The notes under the pieces: model-generated
Database searches by the model: none
Seen by the model: the letters and a program-made list of their open reading frames with translations, nothing else
What the model was told of the DNA's origin: nothing
From: Deltaproteobacteria bacterium
GTDB lineage: Bacteria; Desulfobacterota; Desulfuromonadia; Geobacterales; DSM-12255
Direction: 5' to 3'
Length of the DNA stretch: 12,551 nt
NCBI GenBank assembly: GCA_017861215.1
Contig: JAGFXN010000012.1
Location: 1 to 12,551, forward strand
Position numbers and translations under genes: made by a program
In this document: positions 1-6,482 of the stretch, in pieces
Layout of the letters: each line of letters begins with the position of its first letter
Numbering within the stretch: the stretch's first letter is position 1

Positions 1-74
1 ATGTTGCGGCTGTCGCCGGATTTCTGGATATCGGGCATACGACTCATGGCGCTCTTCACCTTATCACTTTTCAT
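1..74 (-). CDS. folE2: GTP cyclohydrolase FolE2 (type IB), N-terminus only, cut by window edge
   Basis: Directly after queC the minus strand opens a frame at ATG 74-72, overlapping the queC stop in an ATGA arrangement. It reads MKSDKVKSAMSRMPDIQKSG followed by DSRN before leaving the window. The segment MPDIQ-x3-D-x-RN is how FolE2 (COG1469) proteins commonly begin. FolE2 converts GTP to 7,8-dihydroneopterin triphosphate, the first step of both folate and queuosine/7-deazaguanine synthesis, which fits the queC neighbour. Three in-frame ATGs exist (74, 47, 38). The one at 47 has an AAGGTG Shine-Dalgarno-like sequence 9 nt upstream and may be the true start; 74 is given as the longest option. 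Only about 24 residues are visible and no catalytic residue is among them, so the call rests on the N-terminal motif and the context. Confidence 0.6.
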   Translation of the reverse strand, partial: MKSDKVKSAMSRMPDIQKSGDSRN

Positions 75-766
75 TTTACCCGCAGGGTACTTTTCACGTA
101 CCTGGCCGGATCCTGCAGTCCCGCTTCGGCAAAGCCTTTCAGCCGCAGTCGGCAGGAGTCGCAGCGGCCGCAGGCGGCGCCGTCGGCAGCCGGATCGTAG
201 CAGGAGTGCGTTGTGGCGTAATTCACCCCCAGCCCCACCCCTTTTCTGATGATATCGGCCTTGGAGAGAGCGATGAGCGGGGTGTGAATGGTAAAACGGC
301 CGCTGCCGTCTACCCCGGCCCTGGTGCCAAGATTGGCCATCTTCTCGAAGGCGGCAATGTATTCCGGGCGGCAGTCGGGATAGCCGGAGTAATCCAGGGC
401 ATTCACGCCGATGAAAATATCGAAGGCGCCGAGGACCTCACCCCAGCCGAGAGCAAAGGAGAGGAAAATAGTGTTTCTTGCCGGCACGTAGGTGACCGGA
501 ATATCGCTGCCGACCCCATCCTTGGGCACCGCTATATCCCCGGTCAGGGCGCTGCCGCCGACCTTGCGGTAGTCGAAATCGACCACCAGATGCTCGACCG
601 CCCCCAGCAGTCCGGCGTTTTTCTTGGCCAGCTCCAGCTCCACCACATGGCGCTGCCCATAGGCGAAGCTGATGGCGTACGGGGCAAAGCCTTCCGCTCT
701 GGCTATCGCCATGCAGGTGGTGGAGTCGAGACCGCCGCTATAGAGGATGACTGCTTTTTTTGACAT
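71..766 (-). CDS. queC: 7-cyano-7-deazaguanine synthase QueC
   Basis: A cytosolic ATP-dependent enzyme of 231 residues that converts 7-carboxy-7-deazaguanine and ammonia to preQ0, a step of queuosine tRNA-modification synthesis. The N-terminal PP-loop ATP-pyrophosphatase motif SGGLDST is at residues 10-16. The family blocks YVPARN (93-98) and DYSGYPDCR (125-133) are present. The C-terminal zinc site is intact, with Cys189, Cys199, Cys202 and Cys205 in an HSCY...CGRCDSC arrangement. The length is normal for the family. The start at 766 has GGAG six bases upstream. The gene follows the PhnD-like gene after 27 bp and ends in a possible ATGA overlap with folE2, so it is probably co-transcribed with the MCE transporter genes and translationally linked to folE2. 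The assignment is essentially certain; the functional link to the upstream transporter is not evident. Confidence 0.97.
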   Translation of the reverse strand: MSKKAVILYSGGLDSTTCMAIARAEGFAPYAISFAYGQRHVVELELAKKNAGLLGAVEHLVVDFDYRKVGGSALTGDIAVPKDGVGSDIPVTYVPARNTIFLSFALGWGEVLGAFDIFIGVNALDYSGYPDCRPEYIAAFEKMANLGTRAGVDGSGRFTIHTPLIALSKADIIRKGVGLGVNYATTHSCYDPAADGAACGRCDSCRLRLKGFAEAGLQDPARYVKSTLRVK

Positions 767-793
767 TATCAGCTCCGGCAGGCCTGGCAGGAG

Positions 794-1699
794 CTACTGC
801 CTTGCCTTCTTGTAATTGTAGCTCGCCAGATCGATCCTGAGATGCCGGCACCAATCGTACAGCGGTTTGAAATCTGCGTCACTGGTGGCGATAAACCTGA
901 GCGCACCGAATTTTGCGAGGACATTTTTGCCTTCAGGGTCGCTGTTCATGGCGAGCAGCGTCTTCAGCAATGTCTCCCTCGTTGCCTGCTCCAGCCCTTT
1001 CCTCACGGCAAAAGTGGTATCCGGCAGCCCCTTTTTCGGACTTTCATTGAGGATGTCAACAAGAGTATCAAAAGACCTGTTCTCCTTGCGGATCCTGGCG
1101 ACAACCGTGTTCTTGGCGCCGCCAATATCTGCCGTATGGTTGAGGACCGCCCTGACTGCCGCTTCGTGGCTCCCTGCCCAGTAGATAGTCAGCTCTTTTT
1201 CCATATCGATGCCGTGCAAGGCAAAATACGCCCGCTGGGCAAGATAACCGGCTGCTGTCGCCGGATCGACCAAAGCAATGGTCTTGCCTTTCATATCCGC
1301 CGGCTTTTTGATGCCGGCATCCCTGCTGACAAACAGCAGGGCGGTATAGGTGGACTTGCCGTTCGGCTGTACTGTCCTTGCCAGCGGTTCAATGCCGATA
1401 CGCGCCCTGGCGATGCCGTACAGCAGGCTGCCGAAGAAACCGGCGTCGATCCTGCCGTCACGCATCTCCTCATACAGATTCCCGTAGTTGGCAAGCGGCT
1501 TGACCTCTATCTCCAGGCCGGTTTTATTCTCAAGATACGCGGCAAGCGGCGCGTAGCGCTCCATCTGCCTGACCAGGTTGATTTCGGGAACCACGCCGAT
1601 GACGATTGTGCCGGAGGGAGCGTCTGCGGCAGCAGCAGAAGCGGGGATGAGAACCGTCAGTAGAAGCAGGAGGGTGCAGAAGTGCCTGAAGTGACTCAT
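794..1699 (-). CDS. PhnD-family periplasmic substrate-binding protein
   Basis: A secreted protein of 301 residues related to phosphate/phosphite/phosphonate ABC-transporter binding proteins (PhnD/SsuA-like type II periplasmic-binding fold). A signal peptide is visible: a hydrophobic run at residues 8-20, then an Ala-rich cleavage region around ASAAA near residue 24. There is no lipobox Cys, so a soluble periplasmic protein is expected. Mature-protein hallmarks are IVIGVVPE (32-39), DAGFFGSLLY (85-94), DPATAAGYL (145-153) and SHEAAVRAVLNHTADIG (177-193). AAGGAG seven bases before the ATG overlaps the stop of mlaD, and the gap is 13 bp. No phosphonate permease or ATPase (PhnE/PhnC) is in the window; the only transporter here is the MCE system. 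It stands where mlaC would be in a classical mla operon. The ligand cannot be read from sequence and need not be a phosphonate, because this family also includes sensor-associated proteins. Confidence 0.85.
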   Translation of the reverse strand: MSHFRHFCTLLLLLTVLIPASAAAADAPSGTIVIGVVPEINLVRQMERYAPLAAYLENKTGLEIEVKPLANYGNLYEEMRDGRIDAGFFGSLLYGIARARIGIEPLARTVQPNGKSTYTALLFVSRDAGIKKPADMKGKTIALVDPATAAGYLAQRAYFALHGIDMEKELTIYWAGSHEAAVRAVLNHTADIGGAKNTVVARIRKENRSFDTLVDILNESPKKGLPDTTFAVRKGLEQATRETLLKTLLAMNSDPEGKNVLAKFGALRFIATSDADFKPLYDWCRHLRIDLASYNYKKARQ

Positions 1700-1712
1700 G
1701 CGGCTTCTCCTT

Positions 1713-2693
1713 TCAGAAGATCGACAGCTTTACATAGCGCTTCGGGTTCTCTTTGATATCCTGGAGCAGAGCATCAACGCTTTCCAGCATTTTGACCATT
1801 TTGTCATATGCTTCCTGATCGTTGAGGAGCTTGCCGGCAGTACCATCAGTGGTGTGCATTTTAAGAGCAACATCTTCAAAGGATTTCACCGCGCTATCCG
1901 CCCTGGACATCAGGGCAACACCCCTGGCGTACAGCTCGTCGTCCGTAAGAAGCCTGCCGATGGTAGTATCCTTTGCCGTGAAAGCCTTCTTCAGCTCCCG
2001 CATGTCATCGGCAACCAGTGAGCTCTTGTCGGCAAGTTTCACCATCTTTTCGTACAGCTCCCGGTCGCGCACCAATCTGCCGAGAGTGCCTTCGCCGCTA
2101 TTGACGGCATCAGCCAGAACCTTCAGCTCCAGTGAAAGTGTGGCCAGATTGTCATAGAGTTTTTTATCGGTCGTCAGTTTGCCGAGAGTCCCCTCGCCCT
2201 TTTCAACCTTCTCGATGATGCTGTTCAGCTTGGTAAAAGTTGTGCCCGCCTTCTGCATGACGTCGTCAAGCCGCGGCACATTCTCGCCGTGCAGCCTGGT
2301 CGGCGGCAGGTCGGAATAGCTCTGGCTCGGGGTAATATCAACGTACTTCTCGCCCATCAGCCCCCGGGTCTTGATGGTAATCCGTGAATCGCCGCCGATT
2401 TTTTTCAGGGCGCTGGTGCTGATCTGGAGAACGACTTCGACCTGATTGTTTGCCCGCGGATTTTCAAAGCCGATCTCCGTCACCAGACCGACATCAACGC
2501 CGGCAAGCCAGACAGGAGCACCGACCTTCAGGCCGGCAACGTCGGACATCAGCAGCGAAAGCGTCCCTTTCGGGATGAACATCTTTGTCTTGTCACCCAT
2601 CATCAGCACGCCGCCGCAGAACAGCAGGATGGCAAAGAGGATGAACAGCCCGGTCTTGACCTGCGACCATCTGAGATTATCGCTGCGCTTCAT
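1713..2693 (-). CDS. mlaD: MlaD-like MCE-domain lipid transport protein with repeat-containing C-terminus
   Basis: An inner-membrane-anchored periplasmic protein of 326 residues, the substrate-binding ring subunit of an MCE-type lipid ABC transporter. The short basic N-terminus precedes one membrane segment (about 14-32). A single MCE domain follows (about 38-122), including SDVAGLKVGAPVWLAGVDVG (50-69) and the end motif GLMGEKYVDI (111-120). The rest (about 140-326) is predicted helical and carries four copies of a G-T-x-G-x-L-x2-D-x3-Y motif, ending in a conserved-looking ENPKRYVKLSIF tail. E. coli MlaD is about 183 residues, so this is a longer architecture. Members of this kind hexamerise in the family, and the tail could form a helical tube or needle across the periplasm (inference). 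The ATG overlaps the mlaF stop as ATGA. The symbol reflects homology only; the cargo and its direction are unknown. Confidence 0.9.
   Translation of the reverse strand: MKRSDNLRWSQVKTGLFILFAILLFCGGVLMMGDKTKMFIPKGTLSLLMSDVAGLKVGAPVWLAGVDVGLVTEIGFENPRANNQVEVVLQISTSALKKIGGDSRITIKTRGLMGEKYVDITPSQSYSDLPPTRLHGENVPRLDDVMQKAGTTFTKLNSIIEKVEKGEGTLGKLTTDKKLYDNLATLSLELKVLADAVNSGEGTLGRLVRDRELYEKMVKLADKSSLVADDMRELKKAFTAKDTTIGRLLTDDELYARGVALMSRADSAVKSFEDVALKMHTTDGTAGKLLNDQEAYDKMVKMLESVDALLQDIKENPKRYVKLSIF
1806..2198 (-). repeat. Four degenerate protein repeats in the MlaD-like C-terminal domain
   Basis: Within the MlaD-like protein the motifs are GEGTLGKLTTDKKLY (residues 166-180), GEGTLGRLVRDRELY (200-214), KDTTIGRLLTDDELY (241-255) and TDGTAGKLLNDQEAY (282-296). 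The spacings are 34, 41 and 41 residues. Each motif is followed by a helical stretch with regularly spaced Leu/Met/Val. The similarity is at protein level and the DNA has diverged, so this is an old internal duplication rather than an unstable DNA repeat. The last three copies drift from GEGTLG to a more variable form. Confidence 0.85.
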
Positions 2694-3466
2694 GCACTTT
2701 CCTCGCTCTCGACATATCTGAAGAGTGACTCCTTGCCCGGCGCGAAAAATTCGCGGATTGCCGGAATAGAGGATTCTTTGAGCTCGCTTTTTGTCCCTTC
2801 AAAAACAAGCTGCGCCTCATGGATGAATGAAAACCGGTCGGAAACCGCGAAGGCGGTATGCATATCGTGGGTTACCATGAGGGTTGTCTTCCCCTCGCCC
2901 TGCAGTCTTAACATGAGCTGCTGTATGTTGTAAACGCCTATCGGGTCAAGGCCCGTGGTCGGTTCGTCAAAGAAAATATACTCCGGATCGGCCGCCAGTG
3001 CCCTGGCAATGGCAACCCGCTTTTTCATCCCGCCGGAGAGTTCGGCCGGATACAGGTTGATCGCCTTCTCCAGACCGACAAAACCCAGCTTCTCCCGGAC
3101 AATCGCGTCAATTTCCTGCTCGGCAAGATGCCCTTCCTCCAGCATCCGGTAACCGACATTCTCCCCCACCGTCATTGAATCGAAGAGCGCCCCCCCCTGA
3201 AAGACGATGGAGATATGTTTCCGGGCAAGGGCCAGCCCGCCTTCGGAAAGTGTCGCAATATCCTCCTCTTCAATGATGATCCGCCCGGAATCAGGTTTGA
3301 GCAGCCCGAGCAGCAGCTTGAGTATGGTGGTTTTGCCAACCCCGCTCACCCCGAGAATGGTCCTGTTCACCCCCGGATCAAGGGAGAGATCGAAATCGCG
3401 CAGGATCGATCTCCCGCCGACCGAGTAACAGACCCGCTCCATCCGTATGCCGCAACCGTCAGCCAT
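2690..3466 (-). CDS. mlaF: MlaF-like ABC transporter ATP-binding protein of the MCE system
   Basis: The cytosolic ATPase subunit (258 residues) of the MCE lipid transporter, energising the MlaE-like permease. All nucleotide-binding elements are present: Walker A GVSGVGKTT (39-47), Q-loop Q90 in IVFQGGALFDSMTV, the signature LSGGMKKRVAIARAL (143-157) in the form typical of MlaF/Mkl ATPases, Walker B YIFFDEPTTGLDP (163-175) and the H-loop His200 in VTHD. The acidic C-terminal tail after about residue 240 (FFAPGKESLFRYVESEESA) lies where MlaF contacts MlaB in the known E. coli complex, but no mlaB is seen here. The gene sits 7 bp after mlaE and overlaps mlaD by 4 bp (ATGA), indicating coupled translation. 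The Shine-Dalgarno sequence is weak, consistent with coupling to mlaE. Confidence 0.93.
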   Translation of the reverse strand: MADGCGIRMERVCYSVGGRSILRDFDLSLDPGVNRTILGVSGVGKTTILKLLLGLLKPDSGRIIIEEEDIATLSEGGLALARKHISIVFQGGALFDSMTVGENVGYRMLEEGHLAEQEIDAIVREKLGFVGLEKAINLYPAELSGGMKKRVAIARALAADPEYIFFDEPTTGLDPIGVYNIQQLMLRLQGEGKTTLMVTHDMHTAFAVSDRFSFIHEAQLVFEGTKSELKESSIPAIREFFAPGKESLFRYVESEESA

Positions 3467-3473
3467 TTCTGGT

Positions 3474-4244
3474 CTACCTGAACACGATGAATATTTTTGT
3501 AATGAAAAAATCGGAAATCAGGATGAATACCGAAGCAAGGACCACGGTCCGTTTTACCGCCGTACCTACCCCTTCCGATCCACCGGAAACGCCCAGCCCG
3601 ACATGACAGGCGATCATGGCGATCAGAAAACCGAAAAATGTCGGTTTGGCGACCGCTTCGATCAGATCCTGGAAGCGCATGAACTGGGGCAGTGATTTCC
3701 AGTACATCAGCGGACTGATATGATAGCCGGAGGCAATGATATAGCCGCCGCTAATGGCAACGGTATCGGTTACAATCGCCAGGAGCGGCATGGCGACAAG
3801 CATCGCCTTCAGCCTGCTGGCAACCAGACGTTTGACGACATCCGTCCCCTCCACCCGCATGGCATCGATCTGCTCGGTGACCACCATGGTGCCCAGTTCG
3901 GCGGTAATGGCCGAACCGACCCTGCCGGCAACCATCAACGACGACAGCACCGGGCCAAGCTCCTTTATCATGGTCACTGCCACCATACCGCCGACATAGC
4001 TGGTGGCGCCAAAGGGCCTGAGCTGGATCAGCGCCTGCAAAGCCATGACCATACCGGTAAAAAGACCGGTGAGGCAGACGATAAAGAGCGAACCGACCCC
4101 GATCTTGTCCAGCTGTCTGAAAAATTCGCGGCCGTAAAATGGCGGAGAAAAAATCCGGCGCAAGGCTTTTACCGCGAGAGCGGCAAATTTCTGCAGCTCG
4201 GCAAGGAAGAGCAGGATTCGATTTTCGATGAATCTGACGGGCAT
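3474..4244 (-). CDS. mlaE: MlaE-family permease of the MCE lipid ABC transporter
   Basis: An integral inner-membrane permease of 256 residues. An amphipathic N-terminal region (about 1-45) precedes hydrophobic segments near 50-72, 84-104, 146-170, 198-217 and 234-254. The family signature KELGPVLSSLMVAGRVGSAI, continuing into TAELGTMVVTEQIDAM, occupies residues 94-129 and is intact. It forms the transmembrane core that binds the MlaF-like ATPase and the MlaD-like ring. As first gene of the apparent operon it begins about 29 bases after the predicted transcription start of the 4280-4307 promoter. Its Shine-Dalgarno sequence is modest (GGA about 7 bases upstream). Together with mlaF and mlaD it gives a minimal three-gene MCE transporter. 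Confidence 0.94.
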   Translation of the reverse strand: MPVRFIENRILLFLAELQKFAALAVKALRRIFSPPFYGREFFRQLDKIGVGSLFIVCLTGLFTGMVMALQALIQLRPFGATSYVGGMVAVTMIKELGPVLSSLMVAGRVGSAITAELGTMVVTEQIDAMRVEGTDVVKRLVASRLKAMLVAMPLLAIVTDTVAISGGYIIASGYHISPLMYWKSLPQFMRFQDLIEAVAKPTFFGFLIAMIACHVGLGVSGGSEGVGTAVKRTVVLASVFILISDFFITKIFIVFR

Positions 4245-4279
4245 GGCTCAATCCGTAACAACACTCGATACACGTAGAG

Positions 4280-4307
4280 ATTATAGGTGGTGAGCAATTT
4301 TATGCAA
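4280..4307 (-). promoter_or_regulatory. Predicted sigma70-type promoter of the mlaEFD-queC-folE2 operon
   Basis: On the minus strand, -35 TTGCAT (4307-4302) and a perfect -10 TATAAT (4285-4280) are separated by 16 bases. Transcription would start near 4273, leaving a leader of roughly 29 bases before the mlaE ATG. It lies in the only non-coding gap (4245-4328) between the ABC-F gene and mlaE. All six downstream genes are tightly packed on the same strand, so this is the likely main promoter of the whole unit. Spacing and motif are seen; activity is inferred. Confidence 0.7.
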
Positions 4308-4328
4308 GAAGATAGATACGCCGGGGAT

Positions 4329-6254
4329 TCAAGTGGCGAACCCTTCCCATTCACCGTAAAGGCATGCCAGCTGTGCCTCCGCAGCTGCATGCTCTGCGCC
4401 GAGGGCGGCAAGGGCTTCATAGTCGCTGGCAAGAGCCGGATCGGCGAGTTTTTCTTCAAGCTTTTTGAGCGCCTGTTCCGCTCTTTCGATGGCCGCTTCG
4501 ATCTCGGCCAGTCGCTTCTGCCGGGAACGGGCCTCTTTCTGGCGCTGCTTCTCCTCTTCGCGGCCCTGCAGCCTTTCCTCTTTGGCTTTGGGCTCTAGGC
4601 TCTGGGCTCTGGGCCCAAGGGACGAGGAACGTGATGCAGAGGGAGAATCAAGGGTGCTTCCTTTCTTCGCCAGGTAGTATTCGTAGTCACCGTGGTAGGA
4701 GGTGAGTGCCCCCCCCTCCACTTCGACGACGCGGGTGGCCAGGCCGTCGATAAAGTGGCGGTCGTGGGAGACGAAGACGACCGTGCCGGGGAAGCTGCGC
4801 AGGGCATCGAGCAGCACTTCCTTGCTGAAGAGATCGAGATGGTTGGTCGGCTCGTCCATCAGCAGCAGATTGGCGGGACGCAGCAGCATCTTCGCCAGCG
4901 CCAGGCGGTTACGCTCCCCGCCGGAGAGAACGCCGACCTTCTTGTGGATGTCATCGCCGGAGAAGAGGAACGTGCCGAGCAGATCGCGCAGTCGCGGCAC
5001 CATGTCGAAGGGGGCATCGGCGTACAGTTCTTCATAGGCGCTTTTCGTGCCTTGCAGAGCCTCCGCCTGATCCTGGGCAAAGTAGTCGATGACGACATTG
5101 TGGCCGTCAAGCCGATCGCCACTCTGGAATTCACCGCCGGCAAGAACCTTCATCAGGGTCGACTTGCCGGCACCATTATGCCCGACCAGGGCGATTTTCT
5201 CCCCCTTCTCAATGGTCAGCGAGATCCTGTCCAGCACAGTCAGGGAGCCGTAGCGCTTGGTAACCCCGTGCAACTCCATCATCACCCGGCCGCTTTGGGG
5301 GGGATCGGGGAACTGGAAGCGGATCTTCTTTCTTTCCGGCGGAATGACTATCCGCTCGATCTTTTCCAGCATCTTCAGCCGCGACTGGACCAGGGAAGCC
5401 TTGTCTGCCTTGTAGCGGAAGCGGCGGATAAAATCTTCGAGTTTATCTATCTCTTCATCCTGACGGCGCTTTGCCTCCCGGAGAGCGGCAATCCGCTCCT
5501 CGCGCTGCAGCAGATAGCTGCTGTAGCTGCAGTAATAATCGCTGAGGGTGTGGTTCCAGACCTCGGCAATCCGCTGACAGACGCTGTCGAGAAAGAAGCG
5601 GTCGTGGGAAACCAGCATCACCGAATAGGGGTAGCTGCAGAGGTACTCTTCCAGCCAGTTGCGGGCTTCGATATCCAGATGGTTGGTCGGCTCATCGAGC
5701 AGCAGCACATTCGGTCGCTGCAGCAGCAGTTTTGCCAGGGCAATCCGCATCTGCCAGCCGCCGGAAAAGGTGCCGCAATCCCTGTCCCACTGCTCGGGAA
5801 GGAAACCGAGACCGGTCAGCACCATACCGACATCCGCCTCCTTGGTGTACCCTCCCTTCACCTTGAATTCCTCCTGCAGATGTCCGAAGCGCTCCAGACA
5901 GGCGGCATGACGGCTGTCATCATGATGCAGGTCTGCCAGTTCGGTGGTAAGCTGCAGGAGTTCCCCTTCCATTGCCTGCAGCTCGGACAGCGCCGCCAGG
6001 GCCTCCTGAAAAAGACTTTTCCCTCTGGTGACGAGACCGTCCTGAGGCAGGTAGCCGACCGTAGCCCCTTTGGCAAACTGCAGTTCACCGGAGGAGAGTT
6101 CGACCTGGCCGGCAATGATCCGCATGATCGTCGACTTGCCGGCGCCGTTTTCGCCGACCAGCCCTACCCTTTCCCCTTTTTTCAGATGCCAGGAGATATT
6201 GGTGAACAGGGGGGTACCGGCGAACTCTTTGGTAAAATTTTTCAGATGCAGCAT
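4329..6254 (-). CDS. ABC-F family ATPase (YheS/Uup-like ribosome-associated protein)
   Basis: A soluble 641-residue protein with two tandem ABC domains and no membrane segments, typical of ABC-F translation factors that bind the ribosomal E site. Domain 1 has Walker A GENGAGKST (34-42), signature FSGGW (163-167), Walker B VLLLDEPTNHLD (183-194) and H-loop His217. A charged helical linker (about 240-310), the P-site tRNA interaction motif region, joins it to domain 2. Domain 2 has Walker A GHNGAGKST (358-366), signature LSGGE (443-447), Walker B LLLMDEPTNHLD (463-474) and His498. The C-terminus (about 555-640) is a charged Glu/Lys/Ala coiled coil. A low-complexity hinge at 535-560 is partly encoded by a heptanucleotide repeat. 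AGGA lies about 6 bases before the start. ABC-F members include housekeeping factors and antibiotic-resistance proteins; nothing here specifically suggests resistance, and YheS-like housekeeping is the more likely role. Confidence 0.92.
   Translation of the reverse strand: MLHLKNFTKEFAGTPLFTNISWHLKKGERVGLVGENGAGKSTIMRIIAGQVELSSGELQFAKGATVGYLPQDGLVTRGKSLFQEALAALSELQAMEGELLQLTTELADLHHDDSRHAACLERFGHLQEEFKVKGGYTKEADVGMVLTGLGFLPEQWDRDCGTFSGGWQMRIALAKLLLQRPNVLLLDEPTNHLDIEARNWLEEYLCSYPYSVMLVSHDRFFLDSVCQRIAEVWNHTLSDYYCSYSSYLLQREERIAALREAKRRQDEEIDKLEDFIRRFRYKADKASLVQSRLKMLEKIERIVIPPERKKIRFQFPDPPQSGRVMMELHGVTKRYGSLTVLDRISLTIEKGEKIALVGHNGAGKSTLMKVLAGGEFQSGDRLDGHNVVIDYFAQDQAEALQGTKSAYEELYADAPFDMVPRLRDLLGTFLFSGDDIHKKVGVLSGGERNRLALAKMLLRPANLLLMDEPTNHLDLFSKEVLLDALRSFPGTVVFVSHDRHFIDGLATRVVEVEGGALTSYHGDYEYYLAKKGSTLDSPSASRSSSLGPRAQSLEPKAKEERLQGREEEKQRQKEARSRQKRLAEIEAAIERAEQALKKLEEKLADPALASDYEALAALGAEHAAAEAQLACLYGEWEGFAT
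4591..4612. repeat. Heptanucleotide tandem repeat (GGCTCTR x3) inside the ABC-F gene
   Basis: The plus strand reads GGCTCTA, GGCTCTG, GGCTCTG, GG: three 7-base units plus two bases of a fourth. Seven is not a multiple of three, so each unit is read in a different frame, giving residues of the GPRAQSLEPKA hinge (about 547-557). Gain or loss of one unit would shift the frame before the C-terminal coiled coil. Confidence 0.75.
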
Positions 6255-6343
6255 GACTATCCTGTCCTGGGAGATTCCTGAAAAAGGGGTGCCTGCGCTA
6301 TCATCTTCAGGCGGCGGGAGCGGCGCGGGGCCAAAAGACCCGC

Positions 6344-6357
6344 TGCACTATAGTGCA
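6344..6357. promoter_or_regulatory. Perfect 14-bp palindrome between lon and the ABC-F gene
   Basis: TGCACTATAGTGCA is a perfect palindrome about 90 bp upstream of the ABC-F start. Without a spacer it cannot form a good RNA hairpin, so a dimeric DNA-binding protein site is more plausible. The central TATAGT resembles a -10 element, but no well-placed -35 was found. The function is inferred from symmetry and position only. Confidence 0.35.
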
Positions 6358-6375
6358 AGCAGGAGCAAATTTCCA

Positions 6376-6385
6376 GAACATGTTC
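6376..6385. promoter_or_regulatory. Perfect 10-bp palindrome between lon and the ABC-F gene
   Basis: GAACATGTTC is a perfect 10-bp palindrome lying 18 bp from the 14-bp palindrome. It shares GAAC/GTTC half-sites with Bacillus-type LexA boxes, but the half-site spacing is 2 instead of 4. It could be an operator or chance. Confidence 0.2.
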
Positions 6386-6482
6386 CCGGAGACGGGCACA
6401 ACGGGACCGGGCAGATGTGCCGGGAGCGGGCGGTAGGCAGCTTTTGCGGAAGAACTGTGGCGGCGTCAGCGGAACGAAACCT

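Noticed and set aside
1..249. Plus-strand frame at the left edge
   Set aside because: Arg/Pro/Ser-rich antisense shadow of queC and folE2, which are well supported on the minus strand.
4692..6281. Long plus-strand frame of 529 residues opposite the ABC-F gene
   Set aside because: Antisense shadow of a clear ABC-F protein in GC-rich DNA; no domain, no signal, no ribosome-binding site.
6322..6343. Terminator after lon (GCGGG...CCCGC hairpin)
   Set aside because: Only a 5-bp stem with a 9-base loop and no T-tract; it is more than 130 bp from the lon stop.
6341..6385. LexA/SOS box at GAACATGTTC
   Set aside because: Half-sites resemble a Bacillus LexA box but the spacing is two bases short.
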